A stretch of DNA of 64,000 bases from Chryseobacterium formosum (GCF_026460885.1 NZ_JAOVZW010000001.1:372001-436000); one strand, 5' to 3'. Positions 49,663 through 59,555 are shown, counted from the stretch's first letter. The notes: generated from the letters alone by a model not told the origin. A program made the numbers and translations.

Positions 49663-50670
49663 ATGTCTAATATTGAAAAAAATAACCCAATGTCTGCTGA
49701 AGAAGTTTTAAAATTAAAAACGATTAAAGCAAAATCAACAGAAAAATCAGTAAACGAAAAATCATTGAAGCAAGAACCTGAAATGATAACAATTGACGGA
49801 AGAGCTTATCCAAAAGGAATGAAGTCTGTCGGTATTGAATTAAGTGAAAAATCAGAAAAAGATGAACCGACGGAAACCGACCATTTCTATCCAACTCATT
49901 CCGATTTTGAATATCAGCCAAAATTAGAACCTAAAAAAGATCGTAAACCTAAATTTATCGAAAGAGAATCTTTTTTAACTGCAGAAGGAGCAAGAACTAT
50001 TTTTGGTCCGGATCAGAGAAAAGTATTCAATTCTACAGCATATCCTTGGCGTTGCGTCGGAAGAGTAGAAAGTCCTCTAGGTATTGCAAGTGGCGTAATG
50101 ATTGGTCCGAGACATCTTTTGACTTGTGCACATATCATAGACTGGAAACCAAATAATCAGACAGGCTGGCTAAAATTTACACCAATGTATTACAACGGAA
50201 GTGCTCCTTATGGAAGTTCTTGGGGAATTCAAACCTATTATAAACATAAAGTTGCCGGTCCAACGATTGATGGCACAGAAGTGCAATTTGACTATGTTGT
50301 CGTTGTTCTTGACAGACCAATAGGAAACAGCACAGGTTGGCTTGGTTCTAAATCGTATTCAGATTCTTGGGACGGGCAGGCTTCTTTTACTCATGCAGGT
50401 TATCCGGCTGATTTAACGGGAACTCAAAGACCGACTTATCAAACAGGAATTGCTTTGGATGGAGATTTCTGGAGTCCGGATGATAATCAGAGCATCAGTC
50501 ACAAAGCTGATATTTGGCCTGGACAAAGTGGTGGTCCGTTTTGGGCTTATTGGGATGGAAATCCATATGCAGTTGCAACACAAAGTGCACATAATCCGAG
50601 TATCAACTTTGCGAGTGGAGGTTCAGATTTGGTTGGCCTTGTAACGAGAGCACGAAACGAATATCCTTAA
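49663..50670 (+). CDS. Trypsin-fold serine protease without signal peptide
   Basis: This 335-residue protein has a charged, low-complexity N-terminal 100 residues and a V8/trypsin-like domain from about residue 125. The triad is visible: His157 in LLTCAHII, Asp210 in FDYVVVVL and Ser289 in GQSGGPFW. No signal peptide or lipobox is present, so it probably acts inside the cell unless released. The Lys-rich N-terminal part could be an inhibitory propeptide cut by the caspase encoded just upstream. That is a hypothesis. Confidence 0.82.
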   Translation: MSNIEKNNPMSAEEVLKLKTIKAKSTEKSVNEKSLKQEPEMITIDGRAYPKGMKSVGIELSEKSEKDEPTETDHFYPTHSDFEYQPKLEPKKDRKPKFIERESFLTAEGARTIFGPDQRKVFNSTAYPWRCVGRVESPLGIASGVMIGPRHLLTCAHIIDWKPNNQTGWLKFTPMYYNGSAPYGSSWGIQTYYKHKVAGPTIDGTEVQFDYVVVVLDRPIGNSTGWLGSKSYSDSWDGQASFTHAGYPADLTGTQRPTYQTGIALDGDFWSPDDNQSISHKADIWPGQSGGPFWAYWDGNPYAVATQSAHNPSINFASGGSDLVGLVTRARNEYP

Positions 50671-50691
50671 AATAATTTTATCTGAAATAAA

Positions 50692-50721
50692 AAAGAGTCG
50701 GACTTTTTAGTTCGACTCTTT
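50692..50721. terminator. Bidirectional terminator after the trypsin gene
   Basis: AAAGAGTCGGAC and GTTCGACTCTTT form a near-perfect stem between the convergent trypsin and GNAT genes. Confidence 0.75.
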
Positions 50722-50731
50722 GGTTTATATC

Positions 50732-51181
50732 TTATTTTCTAAACATTTCCGTGTGTGGAATATTATCTTCTAGATATTTCTTTCCAGTATCTTGAAAACC
50801 GAAATCTGAATAAAATTTCAACAGATAATCCTGTGCAGAAATTCGTACTTCTGAAGTTTTAAATCTGTTTTCTATAGTTTCAACGGCATATTTTATAAGT
50901 TGTTTGCCTAAGTTTTTTCCTCTTCCTTTTTCTGAGGTTAAAACTCGTCCGATAGAAGTTTCGTTATATTTAATTCCTCTTTCGAAAATTCTGCAGTATG
51001 CTAAAACAGTATTGTCTTGTTCTGCCCAAAGGTGAATTGCATTTTGGTCATATCCGTCCAAGTCAGGATAAGGACAGTTTTGTTCAACCACAAAGACGTC
51101 AACTCTTGCTTTGATTATTTCATAAAGTTCGGAAGTGGTGATTTCTTCAAAACTTTTTATTTTCCAAATAATATTACTCAT
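50732..51181 (-). CDS. GNAT family N-acetyltransferase (ElaA-like)
   Basis: This 149-residue protein is read from ATG 51181, which overlaps the engB stop by 8 bases; a GTG 12 bases upstream is possible. It has the GNAT acetyl-CoA motif [19 protein letters not shown] and a C-terminal [24 protein letters not shown]. That ending and the early [13 protein letters not shown] are typical of ElaA-like proteins. The acceptor substrate is unknown. Confidence 0.88.
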   Translation of the reverse strand: MSNIIWKIKSFEEITTSELYEIIKARVDVFVVEQNCPYPDLDGYDQNAIHLWAEQDNTVLAYCRIFERGIKYNETSIGRVLTSEKGRGKNLGKQLIKYAVETIENRFKTSEVRISAQDYLLKFYSDFGFQDTGKKYLEDNIPHTEMFRK

Positions 51182-51797
51182 TAAATGTGACACTATTATT
51201 AGTCAAAAACTCGTTAGTTTTTTGAATAAAACTTAAAATTTCATCAGTTCCCGTTTTCTTTTCCCCAGAAGTAACGTAAATTTCAGGTAAATCTTCCCAT
51301 GTTTTGTGAAGTTCAATTTTGTAGTCTTCTACATTTTTTATCAAAACGTTTGGCTTAAGTTTATCAGCTTTCGTGAAAACAATCGAAAAAGGAACGCCAC
51401 TTTCTCCACACCATTGAATAAATTCCAAATCAATGCTTTGCGGACTGTGACGAGAATCAACCAAAACAAAAAGATTAACGAGATTATTTCTGTTTAAAAT
51501 GTAATTATTAATCAATTTTTCAAAATCTCTTCTCATTACTTTTGAGACTTTGGCGTATCCATAACCTGGTAGATCGGTAAGGTACCAGCTTTCATTAATG
51601 ATGAAATGATTGATTAACTGAGTTTTTCCCGGAGTTCCTGAAGTTTTTGCCAGGTCTTTCCTGTTCAGCATTCCGTTGATCAATGAAGATTTTCCTACGT
51701 TTGAGCGTCCGATGAAAGCATATTCAGGAATGTTTCCTTCAGGGCATTCCTGCCATTTTCCGCTGCTTTTTACAAACTCTGCTGTTTTTATAACCAT
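51174..51797 (-). CDS. engB: Ribosome biogenesis GTP-binding protein EngB (YihA/YsxC)
   Basis: This 207-residue GTPase has G1 as [10 protein letters not shown], the switch [15 protein letters not shown]3 as DLPGYG and G4 as TKADK. EngB helps assemble the large ribosomal subunit and is usually essential. The length is normal. It is co-transcribed with the GNAT gene through an 8-base overlap. Confidence 0.95.
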   Translation of the reverse strand: MVIKTAEFVKSSGKWQECPEGNIPEYAFIGRSNVGKSSLINGMLNRKDLAKTSGTPGKTQLINHFIINESWYLTDLPGYGYAKVSKVMRRDFEKLINNYILNRNNLVNLFVLVDSRHSPQSIDLEFIQWCGESGVPFSIVFTKADKLKPNVLIKNVEDYKIELHKTWEDLPEIYVTSGEKKTGTDEILSFIQKTNEFLTNNSVTFNE

Positions 51798-51820
51798 TTT
51801 CTTGAATTTTATTTAGAAAA

Positions 51821-51851
51821 ATAAACCATTAAGAAGGTCTTAATGGTTTAT
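51821..51851 (-). terminator. Terminator of the alpha/beta hydrolase gene
   Basis: ATAAACCATTAAGA and TCTTAATGGTTTAT surround a three-base loop. On the minus strand T residues follow. Confidence 0.8.
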
Positions 51852-51855
51852 CATT

Positions 51856-52617
51856 TTATATTTTGTCTTTTACCCAGTTGTAGAGAATTTCGTTGAATTC
51901 ATCTGGTTTTTCCATCATTGCGGCGTGACCACATTTATCAATCCAGAATAACTCTGAATTTGGGATAAACTTATTCATGTCAATGGCAACTTCAGGAGGT
52001 GTTACATTGTCCTGTTTCCCCCAAATTAGACACGTTGGTCTTGATATTTTAGGAAGGTCATTCAGCATATTGTGTTTGATGGCGCTTCTTGCCAACATAA
52101 CGGTTTTGATACCTTTCATTCTGTCATTTACCACGCTGAAAACTTCATCTACCAAATCTTCGGTTGCTACAGCGGGATCATAAAAAACCTCTTCTGCTTT
52201 CTTCCTTATATATGAACGGTCGTTTTTTCTTGGAAAACTGTCGCCAAAAGCTCTTTCGTATAAACCTGAACTACCTGTTAATACAAGATTTTGTACTAAA
52301 TCAGGTCTTGCTAAGGTTAAAATTAAACCGACATGACCACCCATAGAATTACCTACAATGGTAACGGGTTTGCCAATATTGGTTTCGATAAATTTTATAA
52401 CATACTTCGCAATCGTTGTGAGATTGGTATTGAGTACCGGCAAATCGTAAATCGGTAATTGAGGCACGTAAACCTTAAAACCTTTTTCTGAAAAAAAATT
52501 CACCATTTTATCAAAATTACTCAATCCACCCATTAACCCGTGCAAAAGCACAAGCGGGTGACCTTCTCCAGCTTCTATAAAGTTGTATTTCTTTTCTTTT
52601 TTTGTACTAAATCTCAT
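51856..52617 (-). CDS. Alpha/beta hydrolase
   Basis: This 253-residue protein is taken from ATG 52617. It has the oxyanion region LLHGLMGGLSNFD, the nucleophile elbow GNSMGG and a catalytic His in CGHAAMMEKP. The pattern is that of the MhpC/BioH-like carboxylester hydrolases. No signal peptide is present. The substrate is not evident. It diverges from mraZ across a 270-base AT-rich gap. Confidence 0.87.
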   Translation of the reverse strand: MRFSTKKEKKYNFIEAGEGHPLVLLHGLMGGLSNFDKMVNFFSEKGFKVYVPQLPIYDLPVLNTNLTTIAKYVIKFIETNIGKPVTIVGNSMGGHVGLILTLARPDLVQNLVLTGSSGLYERAFGDSFPRKNDRSYIRKKAEEVFYDPAVATEDLVDEVFSVVNDRMKGIKTVMLARSAIKHNMLNDLPKISRPTCLIWGKQDNVTPPEVAIDMNKFIPNSELFWIDKCGHAAMMEKPDEFNEILYNWVKDKI

Positions 52618-52841
52618 AAGTTGCCTGTGTAAGCCTTGCAAAAATACAAATTAAACACCAAAAACATTTTGATATATCTAATTTAAACTAAAAATAATAT
52701 AATAAAGCAATGGTGTAGCTATATTTTAATAATCTTTTTATTATGCGATGAATAAAAAGGCTTATTGATTTGTTTAGGATTAAATATTTATCTGTTTGAT
52801 TATCAGGTTTTATCAAAACTTATTAACATTAAGTCAAAAAG

Positions 52842-52856
52842 TGGGAGAAAGTGGGA
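52842..52856 (+). promoter_or_regulatory. MraZ box (two TGGGA repeats)
   Basis: TGGGA at 52842-52846 and 52852-52856 repeat with a 10-bp period, the known MraZ operator layout. The boxes lie 34-48 bases before the mraZ ATG, upstream of a TAATTTTG element, and fit autoregulation of the dcw cluster. Confidence 0.75.
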
Positions 52857-52875
52857 GATATTGGAAAAATATTTC

Positions 52876-52883
52876 TAATTTTG
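52876..52883 (+). promoter_or_regulatory. TAnnTTTG element at mraZ
   Basis: TAATTTTG ends 6 bases before the mraZ ATG, so a transcript starting there would be almost leaderless. The MraZ boxes would cover the upstream promoter region. Confidence 0.5.
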
Positions 52884-52889
52884 TCCCAA

Positions 52890-53348
52890 ATGAGAAATTT
52901 CATTGGAACATACGAGTGCAAAATAGACGACAAGGGTCGCCTTAAAGTGCCTTCATCGCTTACTAAGCAGATGGAGGATTTTGAGGATAAAACCTTTGTG
53001 GTAAAGCGTTCTGTGTTTCAACCGTGTCTCGAAGTTTACCCTATGAAAGCATGGGATAAACTGATGGAAAAGATTAATAAATTAAACAGATTCATCAAAA
53101 AAAATGCTGATTTTATCAGAATGTTTACAGCCGGAGTGAAAACTGTAGAGCTTGATAGCGCCGGAAGACTGCAGATTTCTAAAGATCTTACGCATTTTGC
53201 AAATTTAACGAAAGATATTGTGGTGACAAGTGCGGGAGAACTTTTTGAGATTTGGGATAAAGAAGCGTACGAAAAAGTTATTGCAACAAATGAAGATGAT
53301 TTTGCAAGTCTTGCAGAAGATGTAATGGGAACTTTTGATGAAGAATAA
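52890..53348 (+). CDS. mraZ: Transcriptional regulator MraZ
   Basis: From ATG 52890 this protein has 152 residues (IGTYECKIDDKGRLKVPSS) and two SpoVT/AbrB-like halves, each with the DxxGRL/I motif (DDKGRLKVP and DSAGRLQIS). MraZ is a DNA-binding ring that controls the dcw cluster; its boxes lie just upstream. A GTG 39 bases upstream would start inside the box and is rejected. rsmH follows after 21 bases. Confidence 0.93.
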   Translation: MRNFIGTYECKIDDKGRLKVPSSLTKQMEDFEDKTFVVKRSVFQPCLEVYPMKAWDKLMEKINKLNRFIKKNADFIRMFTAGVKTVELDSAGRLQISKDLTHFANLTKDIVVTSAGELFEIWDKEAYEKVIATNEDDFASLAEDVMGTFDEE

Positions 53349-53369
53349 TTAAATAAGCACAAATATAGC

Positions 53370-54263
53370 ATGTATCACAACCCCGTTTTATTGAAGCAAA
53401 GTGTGGATGATTTGGTGACGAATCCAGACGGAATCTATGTGGACTGCACATTTGGTGGCGGTGGACATTCACGCGAAATTATAGACAGGCTTTCCGAAAA
53501 AGGAAAGTTATACGCATTTGATCAGGATCTTGATGCTCTTGAAAATAAACTGGATGACCCGAAATTTACACTGATAAATCAGAATTTCAGATTTCTTGAA
53601 AACTCTTTGCTGATGTACGGAGTTTCTCAGGTTGACGGAATTTTAGCTGATTTGGGCGTTTCTTCACATCAGTTTGATGAAGCGGTAAGAGGTTTTTCTA
53701 CCAGAAGCAATGCGCCGCTTGATATGAGAATGAATATCATGCAGAGTCTTGATGCCAAAAAAGTGATCAATGATTATGACGAAGAATCTTTAGCGGATAT
53801 TTTTTATTACTATGGTGAACTGAGGGAAGCAAGAAAATTGGCTCGTGACATTGTTCATCACAGAAAAAACAAAACAATAGAAACAACAGAAGATCTGAAA
53901 AAACTATTCAGTTATCTTCCGCCTCATAAAGTGAATAAATTTTATGCGCAGCTGTTTCAGGCAATAAGAATTGAAGTAAATCAGGAGCTTGAGGTTTTAA
54001 AAGAAATGTTGGTTCAGTCTTATAAAATTTTGAAACCGGGAGGAAGATTGGTTGTCATTTCTTATCATTCTCTGGAAGACCGTTTGGTAAAAAGATTCCT
54101 GAAAAACGGAATGTTTGAAGGTGAACCGCAACGTGATATCTACGGAAATTACGAAAAAGCATTCGAATTGGTAAAGAGCAAAGCAATTATTCCTGATGAT
54201 AAGGAAATTGAAGAAAACTCAAGAGCCAGGAGTGCTAAAATGAGAACTGGAATTAAATTGTAA
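53370..54263 (+). CDS. rsmH: 16S rRNA m4C1402 methyltransferase RsmH
   Basis: This 297-residue SAM-dependent methyltransferase has DCTFGGGGHSREI at the SAM site, ADLGVSSHQFDEAVRGFS, and VISYHSLEDRLVK plus a final ARSAKMR. RsmH (MraW) N4-methylates C1402 of 16S rRNA. The second place in the dcw cluster is standard. Length is normal. Confidence 0.96.
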   Translation: MYHNPVLLKQSVDDLVTNPDGIYVDCTFGGGGHSREIIDRLSEKGKLYAFDQDLDALENKLDDPKFTLINQNFRFLENSLLMYGVSQVDGILADLGVSSHQFDEAVRGFSTRSNAPLDMRMNIMQSLDAKKVINDYDEESLADIFYYYGELREARKLARDIVHHRKNKTIETTEDLKKLFSYLPPHKVNKFYAQLFQAIRIEVNQELEVLKEMLVQSYKILKPGGRLVVISYHSLEDRLVKRFLKNGMFEGEPQRDIYGNYEKAFELVKSKAIIPDDKEIEENSRARSAKMRTGIKL

Positions 54264-54382
54264 AGGTGAATAAGTGAATGGTGAAAAGTCAATTTTAAAA
54301 TGTTGAAAAATTCACAATTGACAAGCAAAGTGAATTCACTGCAAAGCAAATTGACAATAATTTAAATAAAAAGACAAAGTCT
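54264..54382. repeat. Repeat-rich gap between rsmH and ftsL
   Basis: Short inverted words such as GTGAATTCAC and AATTCACAATTGACAA alternate with GTGAATAAGTGAATGG. No reading frame is visible. It looks like a non-coding repeat that separates two otherwise linked genes. Confidence 0.4.
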
Positions 54383-54748
54383 TTGGCAAAAAGAACAACA
54401 AATCGTCCACAGAAGAAACTCACTTTTATAGATATTATAAAAGGGAATTTCCTGAATCGTGATGAAATAAAAGTTCATTACAAATTTTTCCTGTTGTTGT
54501 TTGTTTTGATGATGGCAATGATTTACAGCAATCATTTAGTCAACAAAAAAATAAAAATTGTCAACGCTTTAAAAGAAGAAACAGAAGAATATAAATCGAG
54601 AAATGCTTACGCACAAAGTAAGCTGATTAAAGTAAAAATGGAATCTGAATTAGGCAAAGAAGTCGCCGCAGATTCACTTATGACTTTAGAAAGTCACCCG
54701 CACAAACTGTTAATTAAATTGGATAGTACCGATGCAAAAACAAAATGA
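54383..54748 (+). CDS. ftsL: FtsL-like cell division protein
   Basis: This 121-residue protein starts at TTG with no nearby ATG. It has a short cytoplasmic Lys/Arg-rich part, one membrane helix (FFLLLFVLMMAMIYSNHLV) and a short coiled-coil outer part (IVNALKEETEEYKSRNAYAQSKLIKVKMESELG). Size, topology and place between rsmH and ftsI identify it as FtsL, which recruits the divisome with FtsB. Sequence identity of FtsL is generally low. It overlaps ftsI by 17 bases. Confidence 0.85.
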   Translation: MAKRTTNRPQKKLTFIDIIKGNFLNRDEIKVHYKFFLLLFVLMMAMIYSNHLVNKKIKIVNALKEETEEYKSRNAYAQSKLIKVKMESELGKEVAADSLMTLESHPHKLLIKLDSTDAKTK

Positions 54749-56723
54749 TTACGATAACAAAAGAAAGAAAACATTGCGATGGGGTTACCTGTTCGCAACT
54801 CTTGCTTTATGTGTGTTTGTGATGTTTTTGGCTAGAATTGTTGTACTTCAGAACACCAATGTTCAAGAAATTAAAGATGATTATATCAACAACAATTACC
54901 GTACAGCAACTTTAAAAGCAGCTCGTGGAAACCTTTTTGCTTCAGATGGATCTATTTTGGCGACAACGGTGATGCGTTATGATATTTTTCTTGATTTTAA
55001 AACCATAAAAGATACTGTTTACAGCAACAACATTGGAGCGCTTACAGATTCTCTGAGCAAAATGTTCGGAAAACCCAGAGCAGATTTCAGAAAAAGATTC
55101 GATGAGCAGAAGAAAAATAAAAACCAGTATTATTCTTTGGTAAAAGGATTAGATTTTGACCAATACGACAGAATCAGAAAATTTCCGATTTTCAAAAGAG
55201 GGAAAAATAAAGGTGGATTTATTGTTGACAGAAATTACAAACGTGAATTGGCAACTTCTGAAATAGGTTCAGGAACCATAGGAATTGATAATGGTGTTGC
55301 AAAAGCAGGACTTGAAGGTGCTTTTTCAAAATATCTTACAGGAATTGACGGAAGCAGATTGGAGCAAAGAGTCAATTCTTCTCAATGGAAACCAATTGAT
55401 TACTGGAAAGTAAGTGAACCAACTGATGGACAAGATGTTTACACAACTTTAGATCTTCGTATTCAGGATATTGCGCACTCAGCATTGCAGAAACAACTCG
55501 TGAATTTTGAGGCGAAACACGGAACGGTAATTGTGATGGAGGTTGAAACTGGAAAAGTTCGTGCCATGGTTAATCTTCGAAAAGATGAGGAAGGAAACTA
55601 TGTTGATGCCTACAATTATGCCATAAAAGATAATATCGAGCCTGGATCGACTTTTAAAGTAGTTTCACTTTTAGCGGCGATGGATGATGGTTTTATTGAT
55701 GAAAACACGACGGTAAATGTAGGAAACGGAATTTGGGTTTACGCAAAACAGAGAATTACAGATGGTCACGGTGGTGGAACTTATGATATTTCTGATGTTT
55801 TGGCTAAATCAAGTAATGTTGGAACAGCAAAACTGATCACAAAATATTATGCTGAGAAGCCGGAGATTTTTCTGGATCATTTAAGAAGATGGAAATTATT
55901 CGATAAAATGGATATTGAACTTCCGGGAATTACGAAGCCAAACAATCTTACGCCACAAAGTAAAAGATGGAATGCGGGAGCGCTTGCTTCCATAGGATTT
56001 GGTTACGGAACCAATATTAATGTTTTGCAGCTTGCTACTTTTTACAATGGAATTGCCAATAAAGGTAAAATGGTGAAGCCTCTTTTCATCGACAAAATTA
56101 TGCAGGATGGAAAAGTTAATTTTGAAGCTCAAACTCAAGTAATGGTTAAGAAGATGGCATCTGATAAAGCCATTAAAATGATGACTGATGCTTTAACAAA
56201 GGCTGTTGAAAAAGGAACAGGTAGAAGTATTTTCACACCCAATTTGAAAATGGCAGGAAAAACAGGGACTGCAAGATTTGAATATTGGCTTCCTGGTCCA
56301 ATGAAATACAGAGCATCATTTGCTGGTTTTTATCCGGCAGATAATCCGAAATATACGTGTTATGTGATGATTAGCGAGCCAAATACTGCAAAAGGCTTTT
56401 ACGGGGGAACGGTTTCAGCGCCGGTTTTTAAAGAAATTGCAGGTAAAACGTTCTTAAAAACACCTCAAAATGTTGAAAAAGAAATGCTTGTCGACAGAAA
56501 GGTCAATCTGAATAAAATGGTTGAACCAAATGTAAAAGTAGCAGTAAACAATAAGCAAATGCCAAGTGTGGTTGGATTAATCGGTAAAAACGTAATCCCG
56601 CAATTGGAAAATTTAGGTTACCGTGTAGACTTTAAAGGAGTTGGAAGAATTAAAGAACAATTCCCTTTAGAAGGCACAACAATTAGTAAAAATCAGAGAA
56701 TTTATTTGTCTCTGCAGAATTAA
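54732..56723 (+). CDS. ftsI: Penicillin-binding protein, FtsI/PBP3 (with PASTA domain)
   Basis: This 663-residue class B penicillin-binding protein has an N-terminal membrane helix, a dimerisation domain (TLKAARGNLFASDGSILA), and the transpeptidase motifs SxxK (EPGSTFKVVS), SxN (KSSNVGTA) and KTG (GKTGTARF). A C-terminal PASTA domain covers about the last 65 residues (MPSVVGLIGKNVIPQLENLG). It cross-links septal peptidoglycan. A PASTA domain on FtsI is normal in Bacteroidetes. Confidence 0.95.
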   Translation: MQKQNDYDNKRKKTLRWGYLFATLALCVFVMFLARIVVLQNTNVQEIKDDYINNNYRTATLKAARGNLFASDGSILATTVMRYDIFLDFKTIKDTVYSNNIGALTDSLSKMFGKPRADFRKRFDEQKKNKNQYYSLVKGLDFDQYDRIRKFPIFKRGKNKGGFIVDRNYKRELATSEIGSGTIGIDNGVAKAGLEGAFSKYLTGIDGSRLEQRVNSSQWKPIDYWKVSEPTDGQDVYTTLDLRIQDIAHSALQKQLVNFEAKHGTVIVMEVETGKVRAMVNLRKDEEGNYVDAYNYAIKDNIEPGSTFKVVSLLAAMDDGFIDENTTVNVGNGIWVYAKQRITDGHGGGTYDISDVLAKSSNVGTAKLITKYYAEKPEIFLDHLRRWKLFDKMDIELPGITKPNNLTPQSKRWNAGALASIGFGYGTNINVLQLATFYNGIANKGKMVKPLFIDKIMQDGKVNFEAQTQVMVKKMASDKAIKMMTDALTKAVEKGTGRSIFTPNLKMAGKTGTARFEYWLPGPMKYRASFAGFYPADNPKYTCYVMISEPNTAKGFYGGTVSAPVFKEIAGKTFLKTPQNVEKEMLVDRKVNLNKMVEPNVKVAVNNKQMPSVVGLIGKNVIPQLENLGYRVDFKGVGRIKEQFPLEGTTISKNQRIYLSLQN

Positions 56724-56759
56724 AATATTCATTAAGAATTAAAAATAAAAGCATCAGTA

Positions 56760-58220
56760 ATGCAATTAGTTGAATTATTAAACAGAATTCCAGTTTTAGA
56801 ACTCCACGGTAAAAACGATCGTGAAGTTTCTGCATTGGTTTTCGACAGCAGAAAAGTTTCAGAAAATTCATTGTATATCGCAGTGAAAGGAACGGTTGCA
56901 GACGGACATTCATTCATTGCATCATCTATTAAGAAAGGCGCAAAAACAATTGTTTGTGAAGATTTACCAGAAGATTTAAATGGAAATATTACTTATATCA
57001 AAGTAAAAGATTCATCGAAGACTTTGGCGCATTTAGCTTCTAATTTTTACGGTAATCCTTCTGAGAAATTAAAGTTAATCGGAGTTACAGGAACCAATGG
57101 AAAAACTTCTGTTTCAACTTTGCTTTTTGATGTTTTTAAAAATTTAGGATATAATTCGGCTTTGCTTTCTACGGTTGAAATCAGAATCGGAGATGAAATA
57201 ATTCCAGCGACACACACAACTCCGGATATTGTTACGATCAATAAAATTTTAGCAAAAGCGGTTGAGCAAGGCTGTGAATTTGCCTTTATGGAAGTAAGTT
57301 CTCACGGTATTTCTCAGAACAGAATCGAAGGTTTACACTTCATAATCGCAGGATTTACCAATCTTACACACGACCATTTAGATTATCATAAAACATTTGA
57401 TGAGTATTTAAAAACGAAAAAAAGATTTTTTGACGAATTAAATGAGAACGCAATTGCCATCACAAATGTGGATGACAAAAACGGAAACGTGATGCTTCAA
57501 AACACAAAGGCGGCAAAAAGGTCTTATGCTTTGAAAACAATGGCAGATTACCACGGAAGAACTTTGGAAGTCGATTTCAACGGAATGCTGTTAAACTTCA
57601 ACGGAAAAGAATTCTGGACAACGTTAACAGGAAAATTCAATGTTTATAATCTGTTGTTAGTTTTCGGAATTGCTTCTGAATTAGGTTTTCAACAGGATGA
57701 AATTCTTCAGGCAATCAGTATTTTGAAAAGAGTCAATGGAAGATTTGAAACCTTCAAATCCGATGGCGGAATTTTCTTCATCGTTGATTATGCACACACT
57801 CCGGATGCACTCGAAAATGTTTTAGACAGTATCAACGACATCAGAACGAAAAACGAAAGGTTAATTACGGTTTTCGGTTGCGGAGGAGATAGAGATCATG
57901 CAAAAAGACCAGAAATGGGAAACATTGCTTCAAAGAAATCAACTTTGGCAATTATCACTTCAGACAACCCAAGAACGGAGGATCCAACTGCAATTATAAA
58001 AGAAATTGAAGCAGGTGTTGAACCTCAGAACTTCAGTAAATACACTTCAATTCCCGACAGAAGAGAAGCGATAAAAATGGCAATAAAATTTGCCGAGCCG
58101 AAAGATATAATTCTCGTTGCCGGAAAAGGTCACGAAAATTATCAGGACATCAATGGTGTAAAACATCATTTTGATGACAAAGAAGTAATCAATGAGCTTT
58201 GGAAGCTTATGAGTAAATAA
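56760..58220 (+). CDS. murE: UDP-MurNAc-tripeptide synthetase MurE
   Basis: This 486-residue Mur ligase has the ATP site GVTGTNGKTS, the central HDHLDYH motif and the C-terminal DNPRTEDP. DNPR marks specificity for meso-diaminopimelate, so the organism has a DAP-type cell wall. It adds the third residue to UDP-MurNAc-L-Ala-D-Glu in the cytoplasm. Confidence 0.95.
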   Translation: MQLVELLNRIPVLELHGKNDREVSALVFDSRKVSENSLYIAVKGTVADGHSFIASSIKKGAKTIVCEDLPEDLNGNITYIKVKDSSKTLAHLASNFYGNPSEKLKLIGVTGTNGKTSVSTLLFDVFKNLGYNSALLSTVEIRIGDEIIPATHTTPDIVTINKILAKAVEQGCEFAFMEVSSHGISQNRIEGLHFIIAGFTNLTHDHLDYHKTFDEYLKTKKRFFDELNENAIAITNVDDKNGNVMLQNTKAAKRSYALKTMADYHGRTLEVDFNGMLLNFNGKEFWTTLTGKFNVYNLLLVFGIASELGFQQDEILQAISILKRVNGRFETFKSDGGIFFIVDYAHTPDALENVLDSINDIRTKNERLITVFGCGGDRDHAKRPEMGNIASKKSTLAIITSDNPRTEDPTAIIKEIEAGVEPQNFSKYTSIPDRREAIKMAIKFAEPKDIILVAGKGHENYQDINGVKHHFDDKEVINELWKLMSK

Positions 58221-58235
58221 AAATTTAAATTAAAA

Positions 58236-58306
58236 GATTTAGAAATTCAGAGATTGAGACAATTCGAATTTCTAAATATCTTAATCTCTTAATCTTTAAA
58301 TTAAAT
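58236..58306. repeat. Dispersed inverted repeat between murE and mraY, copy 1
   Basis: AGATTTAGAAATTCAGAGAT and later ATTTCTAAATATCTTAATCT form an imperfect inverted repeat. The words TTTAGAAATTCAGAGAT, then CTAAATA and CTTAAT, recur in the same order at 63651-63727 before murC. Confidence 0.6.
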
Positions 58307-58311
58307 AAAAA

Positions 58312-59553
58312 ATGCTATACTATCTATACGAATATCTAACGAGTCAAGGCATCCACATTCCGGGAATGGGAATGATGAGGTACATCTCTTTCCGTGCGGG
58401 AATGTCGGTTTTATTGTCTTTAATGATTGCTCTTGTTTATGGAAAAAACATCATCAATTATCTCAGAGGCAAGCAAATGGGCGAATTAGTGCGTGATCTC
58501 GGCTTAGATGGACAAAAACAAAAGGAAGGTACACCGACAATGGGTGGTTTCATCATCATTATTGCGACATTAATTCCTGTTTTGTTGTTCACGAGAATCA
58601 CCAATGTCTATATCGTTCTTTTGATCGTGACAGTAATTTGGATGGGTGCGATTGGTTTTATAGATGATTATTTAAAGAAAATTAAAAAAAATAAAGACGG
58701 ACTAAGCGGAAAATTCAAAATTGTTGGACAAGTTGGTTTAGGGCTAATTATCGGAGTTACAATGTATTTCCATCCCGATATTACGGTAAAAAGAAAATAT
58801 GCCGATGCGAAAGTTGTCAATAGAAATAATGTTGAACAAAACTTTATGCCGACAGAAAAAATCACCGTTTCTACAGTTCCGTTTACAAAAAATAATGAGT
58901 TCGACTATAGTGGTGTTTTGTTTTGGATGAATGACGAAGATGCTCACGAATGGGCTTGGATTGTTTTTATACCCGTTGTTATTTTTATCGTTACAGCGGT
59001 TTCAAACGGCGCCAATATTACAGACGGAATTGATGGTCTTGCAGCCGGGACAAGTACAGTAATATTATTGACATTGGCATTTTTCACTTACGTTTCCGGG
59101 AATATCATTTTTGCAGATTATCTCAATATTATGTTCCTTCCAAATATGGGTGAAACCACGATTTTTGTCGTCGCAATGGTGGGTGCGGTGATTGGTTTCT
59201 TTTGGTACAATACCTATCCGGCTCAGGTTTTCATGGGCGATACAGGAAGTTTAATGTTAGGTGGAGTCATTGCTGTTTTGGCGGTAATTTTAAGAAAAGA
59301 ATTGATGATCCCAGTGCTTTGTGGAATTTTCTTAATTGAAAATATCTCCGTAATGCTTCAGGTAGTTGTTTTTAAATACAGAAAAAGAAAATTCGGGTTG
59401 GAATATGCCCAAAATAATAGATTGTTTAAAATGTCTCCGCTTCATCATCATTATCAGAAAGACGGTTTTCACGAAAGTAAAATCGTTAACAGGATGATTA
59501 TCATCGGGGTTATGTTGGCAATTGTGTGTCTCATTACATTGAAGATGAGATAG
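58312..59553 (+). CDS. mraY: Phospho-MurNAc-pentapeptide transferase MraY
   Basis: This 413-residue polytopic protein has about ten membrane segments and the family motifs [30 protein letters not shown] and FMGDTGSL. The C-terminal [14 protein letters not shown] is also typical. MraY makes lipid I. It is longer than the roughly 360 residues in E. coli because of an extended loop around residues 155-215, as commonly seen in Bacteroidetes. Confidence 0.96.
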   Translation: MLYYLYEYLTSQGIHIPGMGMMRYISFRAGMSVLLSLMIALVYGKNIINYLRGKQMGELVRDLGLDGQKQKEGTPTMGGFIIIIATLIPVLLFTRITNVYIVLLIVTVIWMGAIGFIDDYLKKIKKNKDGLSGKFKIVGQVGLGLIIGVTMYFHPDITVKRKYADAKVVNRNNVEQNFMPTEKITVSTVPFTKNNEFDYSGVLFWMNDEDAHEWAWIVFIPVVIFIVTAVSNGANITDGIDGLAAGTSTVILLTLAFFTYVSGNIIFADYLNIMFLPNMGETTIFVVAMVGAVIGFFWYNTYPAQVFMGDTGSLMLGGVIAVLAVILRKELMIPVLCGIFLIENISVMLQVVVFKYRKRKFGLEYAQNNRLFKMSPLHHHYQKDGFHESKIVNRMIIIGVMLAIVCLITLKMR

Positions 59554-59555
59554 AA

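Noticed and set aside
52851..52889. GTG start for mraZ inside the TGGGA box
   Set aside because: It would add 13 residues unlike the family N-terminus and would place the operator in the coding region; ATG 52890 gives the standard start.
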